Shown in pieces: positions 9,101 to 16,814 of a DNA stretch of 25,029 nt (position 1 is its first letter; every line of letters begins with the position of its first letter). A program made the position numbers and the translations under genes. Source of the stretch: JAKPRU01 sp029568995 (GTDB lineage Bacteria; Hinthialibacterota; Hinthialibacteria; Hinthialibacterales; JAKPRU01); the NCBI GenBank assembly GCA_035430965.1, contig DAOMHQ010000061.1, forward strand, positions 1 through 25,029, in the 5' to 3' direction. The notes under the pieces were generated by a model, which was not told where the DNA came from, ran no database searches, and was given only the letters and a program-made list of their open reading frames with translations.

Positions 9101-10315
9101 TTACGTCGTCACTTTCGTGGCCTCCGGGTTGAGCTTGGCGCGACGCCCTTTGTGCCAGGCGACATTGGCCAAGTGCGGACCGCAGACTGCTGTGTGCCCG
9201 ACTTCCACCGGCGCGTTCGGCTCTTTGCGGGTCTTGACGCACTCAATGAAATTCTCCACGTGGGGGGTAATCTCCAGTTCGCCCGTTTCGGCGAGAACCG
9301 GATTCTTCGGAACGGGGTCAATCGGCTCCTGGTATACCTGGAAGCCGAACCGATCCACGTGCATGGTTCCCTTTGTGCCCTGGAACAGAATGTGCCACCA
9401 GTCCAGATAGGTGCTGTTGTAGTTCAGGGTCCAGGAGGCAATGAATCCGTCGTAGTAGTAAATCGAGGTGAACACTTCGGGGGTTTCGACACCGGTCATA
9501 TTGACAACTCTTCCGAAGCACTCTGCCTCGCGTGGCGTGCCGGTTCCCATGAACGACTGAACCACGTCCATGATGTGCGTGCCCTGGTCGCAGTTGAATC
9601 CACCGGAGAAGGCCCAGAATCCGCGCCAATTGCGGACTTTCATCGGCTCGAACTTGACTCGTTTGGCAGGCCATCGGAACCGTTCCCAGTCGAGTTTGTA
9701 GTCCAATGGTTTGTTGTCAGTCGGTCCGGCACAATTCCAGTTCCATTCCGCCTTGACCATGGTGACCTGCCCCAGCATCCCGGATCGGATGGCATCGCGG
9801 GCTTTGAACAGCAGGGGCGAACTGCGGCGCTGCATCCCAATCTGGACGATGCGGTCGGTCTTGCGAACTTCCCGGATGGTCTTGGCCCCTTCCTCGATGG
9901 TGTGCGACATGGGTTTCTCGCAATACACATCCAGGCCCGCCTGCACCGCGTCGATCATCTGGGTGCAGTGCTGGTGTTCCGGTGTGGCGATGATGACGGC
10001 ATCCAGGTCCCTGCGAGCCAACAGATCGCGATAGTCGAGATAATCATCCACTTTGCCTTCATTGTCTCTCTTGGCGATTTCCAGTCCCTTTTGCAGGTTC
10101 CGCTCCGAGACATCGCAGACAGCGGCGAATTTGACACCGGCCTTCTGGTGAATGCCCATCAGGCCGCGTCCCTGTCCGCCGGGACCGATAATGCCCATGA
10201 TGAGTTGGTCATTCGCACCAAACACCCGTTTGGGAAGAATCAGGGGTGCAGCCAGGGCCGCTCCCGCGATCACCGATGACTTGACCATTTCACGACGACT
10301 GATTCCTTTTTCCAT
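9101..10315 (-). CDS. Tat-exported Gfo/Idh/MocA family oxidoreductase
   Basis: A 404-residue NAD(P)-dependent oxidoreductase, probably acting on a sugar or polyol. A twin-arginine signal leads the protein (SRREMVKSS, Arg7-Arg8; hydrophobic AGAALAAPLI; likely processing after VFGA, near residue 34). The Rossmann fold follows with GIIGPGGQGRG (41-51), 'AAVCDVSE' and 'VIIATPEHQH'. The family EKP motif is at residues 133-135, and a C-terminal dimerisation/substrate domain completes it. The start is backed by GGAGGT 9 nt upstream of the ATG. It is the last gene of the minus-strand block behind two symporters, 88 nt after the nearer one, so it may process the imported or periplasmic sugar. GH109 glycosidases share this fold, but the intact EKP motif favours a dehydrogenase. 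Substrate unknown. Confidence 0.9.
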   Translation of the reverse strand: MEKGISRREMVKSSVIAGAALAAPLILPKRVFGANDQLIMGIIGPGGQGRGLMGIHQKAGVKFAAVCDVSERNLQKGLEIAKRDNEGKVDDYLDYRDLLARRDLDAVIIATPEHQHCTQMIDAVQAGLDVYCEKPMSHTIEEGAKTIREVRKTDRIVQIGMQRRSSPLLFKARDAIRSGMLGQVTMVKAEWNWNCAGPTDNKPLDYKLDWERFRWPAKRVKFEPMKVRNWRGFWAFSGGFNCDQGTHIMDVVQSFMGTGTPREAECFGRVVNMTGVETPEVFTSIYYYDGFIASWTLNYNSTYLDWWHILFQGTKGTMHVDRFGFQVYQEPIDPVPKNPVLAETGELEITPHVENFIECVKTRKEPNAPVEVGHTAVCGPHLANVAWHKGRRAKLNPEATKVTT

Positions 10316-10331
10316 TGTGGCAGCACCTCCG

Positions 10332-10344
10332 TGAAAGCGTTTCA
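10332..10344. promoter_or_regulatory. Possible LacI-family operator
   Basis: TGAAAGCGTTTCA has TGAAA/TTTCA arms around a central CG, the general form of LacI/GalR-family operators. It lies immediately upstream of the oxidoreductase ribosome-binding site (ACCTCC on plus, 10325-10330). No LacI-type regulator is encoded in this window. Confidence 0.35.
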
Positions 10345-10347
10345 GCC

Positions 10348-10359
10348 CCGGATATCCGG
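10348..10359. promoter_or_regulatory. 12-bp perfect palindrome upstream of the oxidoreductase
   Basis: CCGGATATCCGG is perfectly self-complementary and sits 4 nt from the LacI-like site, in the 88-nt gap between the second symporter and the oxidoreductase. It could be a second operator half or a chance palindrome. Confidence 0.25.
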
Positions 10360-10403
10360 CGACCGTCCGCCTGAGATTTACTTATCTTACCAAGACCGCT
10401 TTT

Positions 10404-12179
10404 TCAGGTCTCGATTTGCTTCGCATGTCGTGTCCACCAAGTCAATCCGGCCAGTTGCTCTTCCCTGGGCGCGGGTCGGAAGAAGCTGAACAGGAATCCG
10501 ATCACGCAGGCAATGAGATTGACGGCGACTGCCATCATGAATGGGTGTATGCCGATGGCCTCTCCCAAATGCGGGGGTTTGGGACCGAGATTGGTTTGGA
10601 TTCGTTCGGCCAGGATTTCACGAATCCGCTCCTTCTCGGCTTTCCGGACATCCGCCAGCTTCATTTTGACGCCTTCCGCCTCGGCTTTTGCGCGGATCTC
10701 AGCCTGAATCGTGTCGGAATTGACCTCTCCCGATTTGACGGCATCACTGATCATCCACTCGACATCGCTATCCCAGGACATTGCCTTTGCCTCGATGTAG
10801 GTCATACCAAATGTCGCCACGACCGCCAGCACGATCCCCACAGCCCCCCCAAAGCTGTTCGCTCGCCTGCTGCAGAATCCGATGAAGAACAGACCGCCAA
10901 TCCCTCCTCCCAACATGGCACCGACAATAAACGCCATCTCAAGGATGGTTTCCTGTCGGAGTTTTGTCAGTCCCAGGGCAACCACGATCATGGAGATTCC
11001 GCTCAATGTGGAGATGACTTTGGCGGCTTTCAGGTAGTGATTGTCATCTCGTCCGGGAGCAAGAAGCCTTTTATAGATATCTTCGGTGGTCACCAGCGAC
11101 ATGGCGCTGATGCACGAGGTCAACGTTGACATGGCGGCGGCCAGCAGCCCCGCGATGACCAGTCCCCCGAACCCCTGCGGCATTTCATTCAAGATGAAAT
11201 AGGGGAAGATCTCATCCGCCAGCATCTCCCGAGGCAGCCGTTCCGGATGAGCCTGATAGAACACCCACAGGCAAGTTCCAACGAACATGAAGAGCAACCA
11301 AGCGGGGATGCAACCGGCGGTTCCCGTCCAGGTGGCATTCCGGGCGGCGCGGGTGGTCGGTGTGGAGCAATATCGCTGAATCTTGTTCTGGTCGAGCGCA
11401 AATTCCTGTGTACTGCCGATCGTTCCGATAATCAGCAACATCAGCAGGGTATCTTTGGCGAGACTAAAATCAAACATGGAAGCCACATTCTGACCGAACA
11501 GGGAGAATTTCCCATTCGCCATGCCCATACTGAATACGGTCAACGCCCCGCCATCGACGTTAAGAAAGACGATCAGAACGACAGCTAATCCGCCCAGAAA
11601 GAGAACGAAGGTCTGGAAAACATCCGTCCAGATTACTGCCTCCAGGCCGCCGATCACCGTGTAGAATGCCACGAACACGCCAATTCCAATAATCAATGGG
11701 ACCTTGTCGAACTGAGGAAACATCATGGTTAACGGGAGCGAGAGAAGGTACAGGATCAATCCGACGCGCCAGATCTGGCCCAGGACAAACAAAATGCAGA
11801 CATAGATTCGTCCCCACAACCCGAATCGCCGCTCGAAATAGGTATAAGCGCTGATGAATCCCACACGCCGGTAAAATGGAACGAAAATGAAAATGGCGAT
11901 GATAGCGCCGGCCGGAAATGCCAGTCCGGGTACGACCCGACTGAAATTCCCTTCGTAGGCGGAACCGGGATAGGCTAGAAAGGTGATGGAACTGATTGCG
12001 GCCGCCAGGATCGAAATACCGATTGCCCAACCCGGCAACTGGCGTCCCCCCAGAAAATAGCCTTCCGTGTTCTTAATACGCAGGCTGCACCATACCCCCA
12101 GGGCGAGCGTTCCCAGCAAATAGGCAATCAATACGACAATATCCCAGGTACGACTGAGTCCAACGGCTGCGTTTTCCAC
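10404..12179 (-). CDS. SSS-family sodium:solute symporter, paralogue 1
   Basis: A 591-residue polytopic membrane protein of the solute:sodium symporter family (TC 2.A.21), importing a sugar or similar solute with Na+. Hydrophobic helices begin near residue 13. Family-like stretches include 'YPGSAYEGNFSRVVPGLAFP', 'SAYTYFERRFGLWGR', 'GGLEAVIWTDVFQTFVL' and 'VTTEDIYKRLL'. A charged segment at about 463-540, rich in Lys/Glu/Arg and ending 'GPKPPHLGEAIGIHPF', precedes the last helix. The start is GTG (GTGGAAAAC); AAGGG lies 10 nt before it and AAGGA almost touches it, so translation may be modest. It is a tandem duplicate of the gene ending at 12292, 112 nt upstream. Substrate is not determined by sequence; the neighbouring GH36-like enzymes suggest a galactose-type sugar. 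Confidence 0.92.
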   Translation of the reverse strand: MENAAVGLSRTWDIVVLIAYLLGTLALGVWCSLRIKNTEGYFLGGRQLPGWAIGISILAAAISSITFLAYPGSAYEGNFSRVVPGLAFPAGAIIAIFIFVPFYRRVGFISAYTYFERRFGLWGRIYVCILFVLGQIWRVGLILYLLSLPLTMMFPQFDKVPLIIGIGVFVAFYTVIGGLEAVIWTDVFQTFVLFLGGLAVVLIVFLNVDGGALTVFSMGMANGKFSLFGQNVASMFDFSLAKDTLLMLLIIGTIGSTQEFALDQNKIQRYCSTPTTRAARNATWTGTAGCIPAWLLFMFVGTCLWVFYQAHPERLPREMLADEIFPYFILNEMPQGFGGLVIAGLLAAAMSTLTSCISAMSLVTTEDIYKRLLAPGRDDNHYLKAAKVISTLSGISMIVVALGLTKLRQETILEMAFIVGAMLGGGIGGLFFIGFCSRRANSFGGAVGIVLAVVATFGMTYIEAKAMSWDSDVEWMISDAVKSGEVNSDTIQAEIRAKAEAEGVKMKLADVRKAEKERIREILAERIQTNLGPKPPHLGEAIGIHPFMMAVAVNLIACVIGFLFSFFRPAPREEQLAGLTWWTRHAKQIET

Positions 12180-12234
12180 GTTCCTTTATCCCTTCGTCGC
12201 GAGATTGTGATCTATTTCGTCCGAGGGACATGAC

Positions 12235-12287
12235 CGACTTCTCGGCGCGAACCCCGGGATTGATTGTCCGTTCCCCTTCAGAAGTCG
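12235..12287. repeat. Inverted repeat between the two symporter genes
   Basis: CGACTTCT (12235-12242) and AGAAGTCG (12280-12287) are perfectly complementary 8-mers separated by 37 bases, extendable with one mismatch. The pair spans much of the 112-nt gap between the tandem symporters. It could form an mRNA hairpin that differentially expresses the paralogues. No T-run follows. Confidence 0.35.
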
Positions 12288-12291
12288 ATCA

Positions 12292-14070
12292 TCAGGCCTG
12301 GAAATGAGGCAGATGCCGCGTTTTCCAGGTCAGCCCCCCCAGTTCTTTCAGGGATTTCGGCGGACGCAGGAAGCTGAAAAAATACCCCACGATGAACGCG
12401 ACAAGGTTCGAGAGAACGCCCATCATGAAGGGGTGAAATCCGATCGCCTCTCCCAGGTGGGGCGGCTGCGGGCCGAGTTTCGCCTGGATTCGGTCTTCCA
12501 GACTGGCACGAATCCGCTTTTTTTCGATCTTCAGTACGTCGGCAAGCTTCAGTGTCTTGCCTTGAGCCTGCGCTTCCGCACTGATTTCCGTTCGGAGTGC
12601 CTTCGTGTCGATTTCGCCGCTGTCTGTCACTTCCTCAATCATCCAACTCACTCGGCTTTCCCACATCATGGCTTTTGCCTCAATATATGTCATCCCGCAA
12701 GTGACAATGGTGGACAGAATCACTCCAGCCACGAGGCCATAATTATTGGCGCGGGTTGTAAAAAATCCGACCAGGAACATTCCACCCATTGCGCCGCCCA
12801 GCATGGCTCCGATTACAAAACACATCTCCAGAATGGTTTCCTGCCGCATGGTGGTCAGCCACAATGCGATGAGAATCATGCTTGCGCCGCTCAAAGCCGA
12901 GATGGTCTTTCCGATTTTCAGATAATGGGAGTCTTTGCACCCCGGCAAGAGTATCCGTTTATAGATATCTTCCGTTGTGACGGTTGCCACAGCGCTGATG
13001 CAGGAGCTGATGGACGACATGGCCGCTGCCAATACTCCCGCAATCACAAGACCGCCCAGACCGGTCGGCAGCTCATGAAGGATATAGAAGGGAAACACTT
13101 CATCCGCCAACATTTCACGGGGGAGACGGTCCGGAAACATCTGATAGAACACCCACAGGCAGGTCCCGACAAACATGAAGAGAAGCCAGACCGGAACACA
13201 GCCTCCGGCTCCAATCCATACCGCGCGCCGCGCGGCTTTATCGGACTCCGCAGCAATATAACGCTGAATGTGTGTCTGGTCCAACGCGAATTCGCACACA
13301 CTTCCAATACTGCCGATGATAAAGAGCATGATGAGCGTATCGGTGGAGAAACTGAGGTCGAACGCCGATGCCACATCCTTTCCAAAGAAAGAGAATTTCC
13401 CATTTTCATATCCCATGCTCAAAACGGTCCATGCACCCCCATCCACGGTGATGAACACGGCGACAACAATGGCTAATCCGCCCAGGATCAACACGATGGT
13501 TTGGAAAACATCTGTCCAGATCACCGCCTCAATGCCTCCCAGAACGGTGTAGGCCGTCACAAACACGCCGATCCAGAAAATACTGACTTGAAGGTTCATT
13601 TGGGGAGACATCTGGTTCATCGCCATGGAAAGCAAATACAGGATCAATCCCATGCGCCAAAACTGCGCCAGAGTGAACAGAAGGCATACATACACCCGCG
13701 CCCATAGCCCGAATCGACGCTCGAAATAGGTGTACGCGCTGATATAGCCCGTCTGGCGATAGAATGGAACGAAGATGTAAATCCCCATCAGTGCGCCGAC
13801 CGGAAATGCCAGGCCCGGCACAATCCGGCTGAAATTCCCGTCGTATGCAGAACCGGGATACGCCAGAAAGGTGATGGAACTGATTGCTGTGCCCAGAATG
13901 GAGATCCCGACCGCCCAACCGGACATCCCGCGTCCCGCAACGAAATACCCCTCCGTGGTTGTTGTCCGCATCCCCGCCCAAAGCCCCACACCAAACGTGA
14001 TTAAGAGATAAAGGATCAATACCGCCAAATCAGCAAAGCGAATCACGGCAAGTGTCGGGTCTTCCACCAT
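12292..14070 (-). CDS. SSS-family sodium:solute symporter, paralogue 2
   Basis: A 592-residue multi-helix Na+-coupled symporter, very similar to its neighbour over the whole length; by eye well over half the residues match, including 'YPGSAYDGNFSRIVPGLAFP', 'GGIEAVIWTDVFQTIVL' and 'LPREMLADEVFPFYIL'. It has the same charged segment before the last helix (about 464-540, ending 'GPQPPHLGEAIGFHPF'). The ATG at 14070 is preceded by AGGAG at 5 nt. It is first in the minus-strand block and diverges from the hydrolase gene at 14484, with a 413-nt shared control region. Differences cluster around residues 150-165 ('MNQMSPQMNLQVSIF' here, 'MMFPQFDKVPLIIGI' in the paralogue), which could reflect different substrates. 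Confidence 0.92.
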   Translation of the reverse strand: MVEDPTLAVIRFADLAVLILYLLITFGVGLWAGMRTTTTEGYFVAGRGMSGWAVGISILGTAISSITFLAYPGSAYDGNFSRIVPGLAFPVGALMGIYIFVPFYRQTGYISAYTYFERRFGLWARVYVCLLFTLAQFWRMGLILYLLSMAMNQMSPQMNLQVSIFWIGVFVTAYTVLGGIEAVIWTDVFQTIVLILGGLAIVVAVFITVDGGAWTVLSMGYENGKFSFFGKDVASAFDLSFSTDTLIMLFIIGSIGSVCEFALDQTHIQRYIAAESDKAARRAVWIGAGGCVPVWLLFMFVGTCLWVFYQMFPDRLPREMLADEVFPFYILHELPTGLGGLVIAGVLAAAMSSISSCISAVATVTTEDIYKRILLPGCKDSHYLKIGKTISALSGASMILIALWLTTMRQETILEMCFVIGAMLGGAMGGMFLVGFFTTRANNYGLVAGVILSTIVTCGMTYIEAKAMMWESRVSWMIEEVTDSGEIDTKALRTEISAEAQAQGKTLKLADVLKIEKKRIRASLEDRIQAKLGPQPPHLGEAIGFHPFMMGVLSNLVAFIVGYFFSFLRPPKSLKELGGLTWKTRHLPHFQA

Positions 14071-14229
14071 ACAATCTCCTCTCAGGGGGCATGTAAATTC
14101 GAGAACCCCGGATTCTTCCTAATTTAGGCCGATAGATCAAGAGGCACTCCATTGAATGAGATTTTTTTGAAACCTCCTTTTCGGGTCGACAAGGGACAGT
14201 GTCACTCACAAGAAAAGGTCCGCGCAACC

Positions 14230-14337
14230 GTGATTCCGAGAAGCGAAGCGACGTGGGAATCTCATCGTTGAAGCGCGCAAGCCTGAGATCGCCACGTCGC
14301 AGCCCTTCGCAGACTCCGGGCGGCTCCTCGCGATGAC
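14230..14337 (+). repeat. Palindromic dispersed repeat, copy A (intergenic)
   Basis: An imperfect palindrome of about 108 bp. The outer arms are GTGATTCCGAG and CTCGCGATGAC; the inner arms are GTGGGAATCTC and GAGATCGCCAC. It shares the exact 20-mer CGCAAGCCTGAGATCGCCAC (14276-14295) and CCCTTCGCAGACTC with copy B, which lies on the minus strand at 23929-24053. The GTCATTGCGAG-type ends are, from memory, typical of a repeat seen in many bacterial genomes. It has no coding capacity, so if mobile it would need an enzyme supplied in trans. Confidence 0.85.
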
Positions 14338-14344
14338 GGGACGG

Positions 14345-14373
14345 GCACGGTCTCGGTAAACCGTGCTTTCTTT
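14345..14373 (+). terminator. Hairpin with T-rich tail upstream of the hydrolase operon
   Basis: GCACGGT (14345-14351) pairs with ACCGTGC (14360-14366) around an 8-base loop, followed by TTTCTTT (14367-14373). This has terminator form on the plus strand, yet no plus-strand gene ends here. It may stop transcription from the adjacent repeat, act as an attenuator, or be part of the repeat's flank. Confidence 0.45.
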
Positions 14374-14453
14374 GTCCAATCACCGGCACCGTCGTTCTGC
14401 TTCTTACAGGAAAACCCCTCTTTACCGCATGGATTCTGTCGTGAGGATGTGCA

Positions 14454-14459
14454 TATAAT
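14454..14459 (+). promoter_or_regulatory. Candidate -10 box for the hydrolase operon
   Basis: A perfect TATAAT lies 25 nt upstream of the ATG at 14484, with AGGAG (14472-14476) in between. The hexamer 17 nt upstream (GGATTC) is a poor -35, so an activator would probably be needed if this is the promoter. The leader would be only about 18 nt. Confidence 0.45.
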
Positions 14460-14483
14460 GAGGAATAGAACAGGAGAATCCCG

Positions 14484-16775
14484 ATGTTTCGAACTTGTCT
14501 TGGACTGCTTATCTTTTTTTTCGGTTTGCTGTTTTCGTTCCAGGCGTGGGGCGAGGAGGCGGCTTCCGTTTCTCCCCGCTTGCCGGAGGGTGTTCCGCCG
14601 GTTCTGGGCTGCTGGTTCTGGCATGGGGCAGAATTCGAACCGGACGGGTACAAAGTTTATGTGGACCTGGTCAGTCGTCATGCACCGTACAACCGACTGA
14701 CCACCAGCCTGCGCATTCCGCTCAAAGAAGTCACAGACGAGGATGTGCATGACCGCATCGAAGAAGCGGCGGCCTATGCACGGGAACGCGGTGTGTCTGT
14801 CGTGATGGATCTCGATGTCCGCCTGGCCCGAAAAGCGTTTCAGGACCGATACCCCGATGAATTGCAGCAGATGGTGATTTTGCACGAAGTGCCCCAACGT
14901 GCCGGTGAGGAAACCCGGATCGAAACGAAGAGCCGGGAACTGACCGATCATTATACGAACCGAACGACGCCCTATCTCTCCCTGGAAGGCTCTTTGCTGA
15001 GAGTTTATTCCTATCGGTGCGGCCCGGCAGGAATCGAACCGGACACGCTGGAGGAGATCACATCGTCCTGCGGTTTGATCGAAGCTTCCACACAGGCCGT
15101 GACAGTTACCGTACCCCCGCAGAAGGACACCAACGACAGATACGCCTGCGCGATGGTGGCTTTCACCCACTTCTGCCCGGATGTGTTCGCGCCGCACCTG
15201 ATGGAATTCCAGCGCGATATCCTCCGACAATATGCGGATGCCCCGTTGGCGGGAGCCTGCAAGGATGAATGGGGATTTCCCCCCTGTTATGACGGAAATC
15301 CCAAAAAGGATGAATACTGGTATTCCCGCTTCGAGGCCCAGGAATATGCAAATCGGACCGGCGGACGTGACCTGTTGGCCGATTTCCTCCTGATGCACCG
15401 TGGAATCGCAGGGCGGGAGCGCGAACGGATCTCCGCGATCAATCAATTCATGAAAATGTCCCTGGAGCGAAACAGTGCGCTGGAATCGGATTTCTATCAA
15501 TCCGTGAAAGAGACCTTCGGTCCGAAGGCGATGGTGGCAACTCATCCCACCTGGTGGCCGTACCCGGACCTGCGGGAATTCAAGAAGAACGGCCTGGACT
15601 GGTGGGCTGCGCCCCGGGACTGGGCGCAGACGGATGAGACGACTCCGTTTGCGGTTCGAACGGCGCTTGCGAAGAAGTGGGGAAGCCCCGTCTGGTACGA
15701 CATGTATTATTCCTCGAAAAAGGCGGACTACGAGCGACATGTCTGGACCCACGCATTGGGCGGCGGACGAATCAATTACCATCCGCTTTATCCGAGAGAG
15801 GGAACCCTTCTGGAGAACAGCGCCTCCTTGCTGCAAGGTGACCTGATGCGCGCGGATTGCCGTGTCCGACTTCTCAACTTCATCTCAAAAAGCCCGCTGG
15901 ATTGCCCGGTCGCTGTCATTTTCGGTCATGCCGGTGCGATGAACTGGGCCGGACCGGCCTATAACGATGTCGGGATGGAGATCGCGGATGCGTTCTGGCG
16001 CGCGGGCTATCCGGCGGACCTGATCCCCAGCAGCGAAATCGAGAACCTGGGAGTTACGCCGGAAGGGTGGCTTCATTACGGTCCGCAATGCTATACCGCA
16101 GCAGTGCTTTATCATCCCGAATTCGAGAATCCCGACACCGCTGAATTTCTGAAGAAAGCCGCGAAGGGGAAAACAAAAGTCTTTCAACTTGGCGATTGGA
16201 CCCGTGACTTTGAAGGCAATCCATTTGATGGCAACGCCGCTCTTTCCGAGTCTGTGACCCTGTTAGCCGATAATCAGGCAGTCTTGTCCAAGGCGTGCAA
16301 GGTACTCAGCGAGAAGGAAATCGTGCCACAGACTCCGGCCCTCGCGCGGCTGGAGGCGTTCGCGGAACCCTCGAATTGCCCGCCGACGGAGGGATTCTGT
16401 CGGCTGTTGGATGGAACCCTGATCTGGGCTGCGGGCACGGAGAAGGTGTCCGGCGATGCTTTCGATATCACGCTTGAAATTGAGGGGAAGAAGGTAAATG
16501 TGGAAGCCGTCGGTATTGCCGGGGTTCGCCTGGATGAGCAAGGGCGACTGGAGGCGCTGGCGGCGGGGGAGTTGAAGCATCTCGGCATGGAGGGATTCGA
16601 ACTGGATCCGGATACTCCAGCGGATATCGCTCTGTGGCGCGATGCTTCCGGTCAATACCATGGCGTGATCCAGGGGCACGATGGGCCGATTCCATCCGCC
16701 CTGCTGGAAATCACGTCGGATTGGCTGCGCCTGGCGTTGCCCGAACCGCTGGAGGATCTTCCGGTTGAGAAATGA
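14484..16775 (+). CDS. Secreted protein, putative GH42-like TIM-barrel hydrolase
   Basis: A 763-residue protein I cannot place in a named family. The start is supported by AGGAG 7 nt before the ATG and a signal peptide (LGLLIFFFGLLFSFQAWG). Residues about 40-470 look like a (beta/alpha)8 barrel: 'RGVSVVMDLDVRLAR', 'GACKDEWGFPP' (Asp261-Glu262, a possible acid/base pair), 'ATHPTWWPYPDL', 'DWWAAPRDW', 'GSPVWYDMYY' and 'ALGGGRINYHPLYP'. Residues about 473-560 ('VAVIFGHAGAMNWAG', 'AFWRAGYPADLIPSSEI', 'AAVLYHPEF') resemble the GATase-like trimerisation domain of GH42 beta-galactosidases. A beta-rich C-terminus ends it. It is 39 nt upstream of the GH36-like gene and probably co-transcribed. Hydrolase function is inferred from these resemblances and the neighbours; the catalytic residues are guesses. 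Confidence 0.8.
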   Translation: MFRTCLGLLIFFFGLLFSFQAWGEEAASVSPRLPEGVPPVLGCWFWHGAEFEPDGYKVYVDLVSRHAPYNRLTTSLRIPLKEVTDEDVHDRIEEAAAYARERGVSVVMDLDVRLARKAFQDRYPDELQQMVILHEVPQRAGEETRIETKSRELTDHYTNRTTPYLSLEGSLLRVYSYRCGPAGIEPDTLEEITSSCGLIEASTQAVTVTVPPQKDTNDRYACAMVAFTHFCPDVFAPHLMEFQRDILRQYADAPLAGACKDEWGFPPCYDGNPKKDEYWYSRFEAQEYANRTGGRDLLADFLLMHRGIAGRERERISAINQFMKMSLERNSALESDFYQSVKETFGPKAMVATHPTWWPYPDLREFKKNGLDWWAAPRDWAQTDETTPFAVRTALAKKWGSPVWYDMYYSSKKADYERHVWTHALGGGRINYHPLYPREGTLLENSASLLQGDLMRADCRVRLLNFISKSPLDCPVAVIFGHAGAMNWAGPAYNDVGMEIADAFWRAGYPADLIPSSEIENLGVTPEGWLHYGPQCYTAAVLYHPEFENPDTAEFLKKAAKGKTKVFQLGDWTRDFEGNPFDGNAALSESVTLLADNQAVLSKACKVLSEKEIVPQTPALARLEAFAEPSNCPPTEGFCRLLDGTLIWAAGTEKVSGDAFDITLEIEGKKVNVEAVGIAGVRLDEQGRLEALAAGELKHLGMEGFELDPDTPADIALWRDASGQYHGVIQGHDGPIPSALLEITSDWLRLALPEPLEDLPVEK

Positions 16776-16814
16776 CCGCATCGTAAAGGGCGTGTCCCCG
16801 AAGGAGTGGTTCTT

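Larger units (their letters stand above)
14071..14483. other. 413-nt divergent intergenic region
   Basis: The only gene-free stretch over 300 bases. From left to right it holds the symporter 5' leader with its AGGAG, an AT-richer stretch at 14110-14175, palindromic repeat A (14230-14337), a hairpin with a T-rich tail (14345-14373) and a TATAAT promoter candidate for the hydrolase operon (14454-14459). Open frames on both strands run through it, but they lack a plausible start or coding character and include the repeat, so I do not call a gene. Confidence 0.7.

Noticed and set aside
9152..10279. 375-codon plus-strand open frame opposite the oxidoreductase
   Set aside because: Antisense shadow: the minus-strand product has an unmistakable Tat signal, Rossmann motif and EKP motif.
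9101..10315. GH109 alpha-N-acetylgalactosaminidase as an identity for the Gfo/Idh/MocA protein
   Set aside because: The fold and Tat signal would fit, and the neighbouring NPCBM enzyme makes it tempting, but the intact EKP motif is the dehydrogenase form.
12304..13476. 390-codon plus-strand open frame opposite symporter paralogue 2
   Set aside because: His- and Gln-rich translation typical of the antisense of a hydrophobic membrane protein; no start signals.
14230..14337. CRISPR array or tRNA-like structure at repeat A
   Set aside because: There is a single palindromic unit without regularly spaced direct repeats, and no cloverleaf can be drawn.
14262..15836. Long minus-strand open frame antisense to the putative hydrolase
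   Set aside because: It mirrors the codon pattern of the real gene, has no signal or domain pattern, and runs through repeat A; the plus-strand gene has the start signals and a signal peptide.
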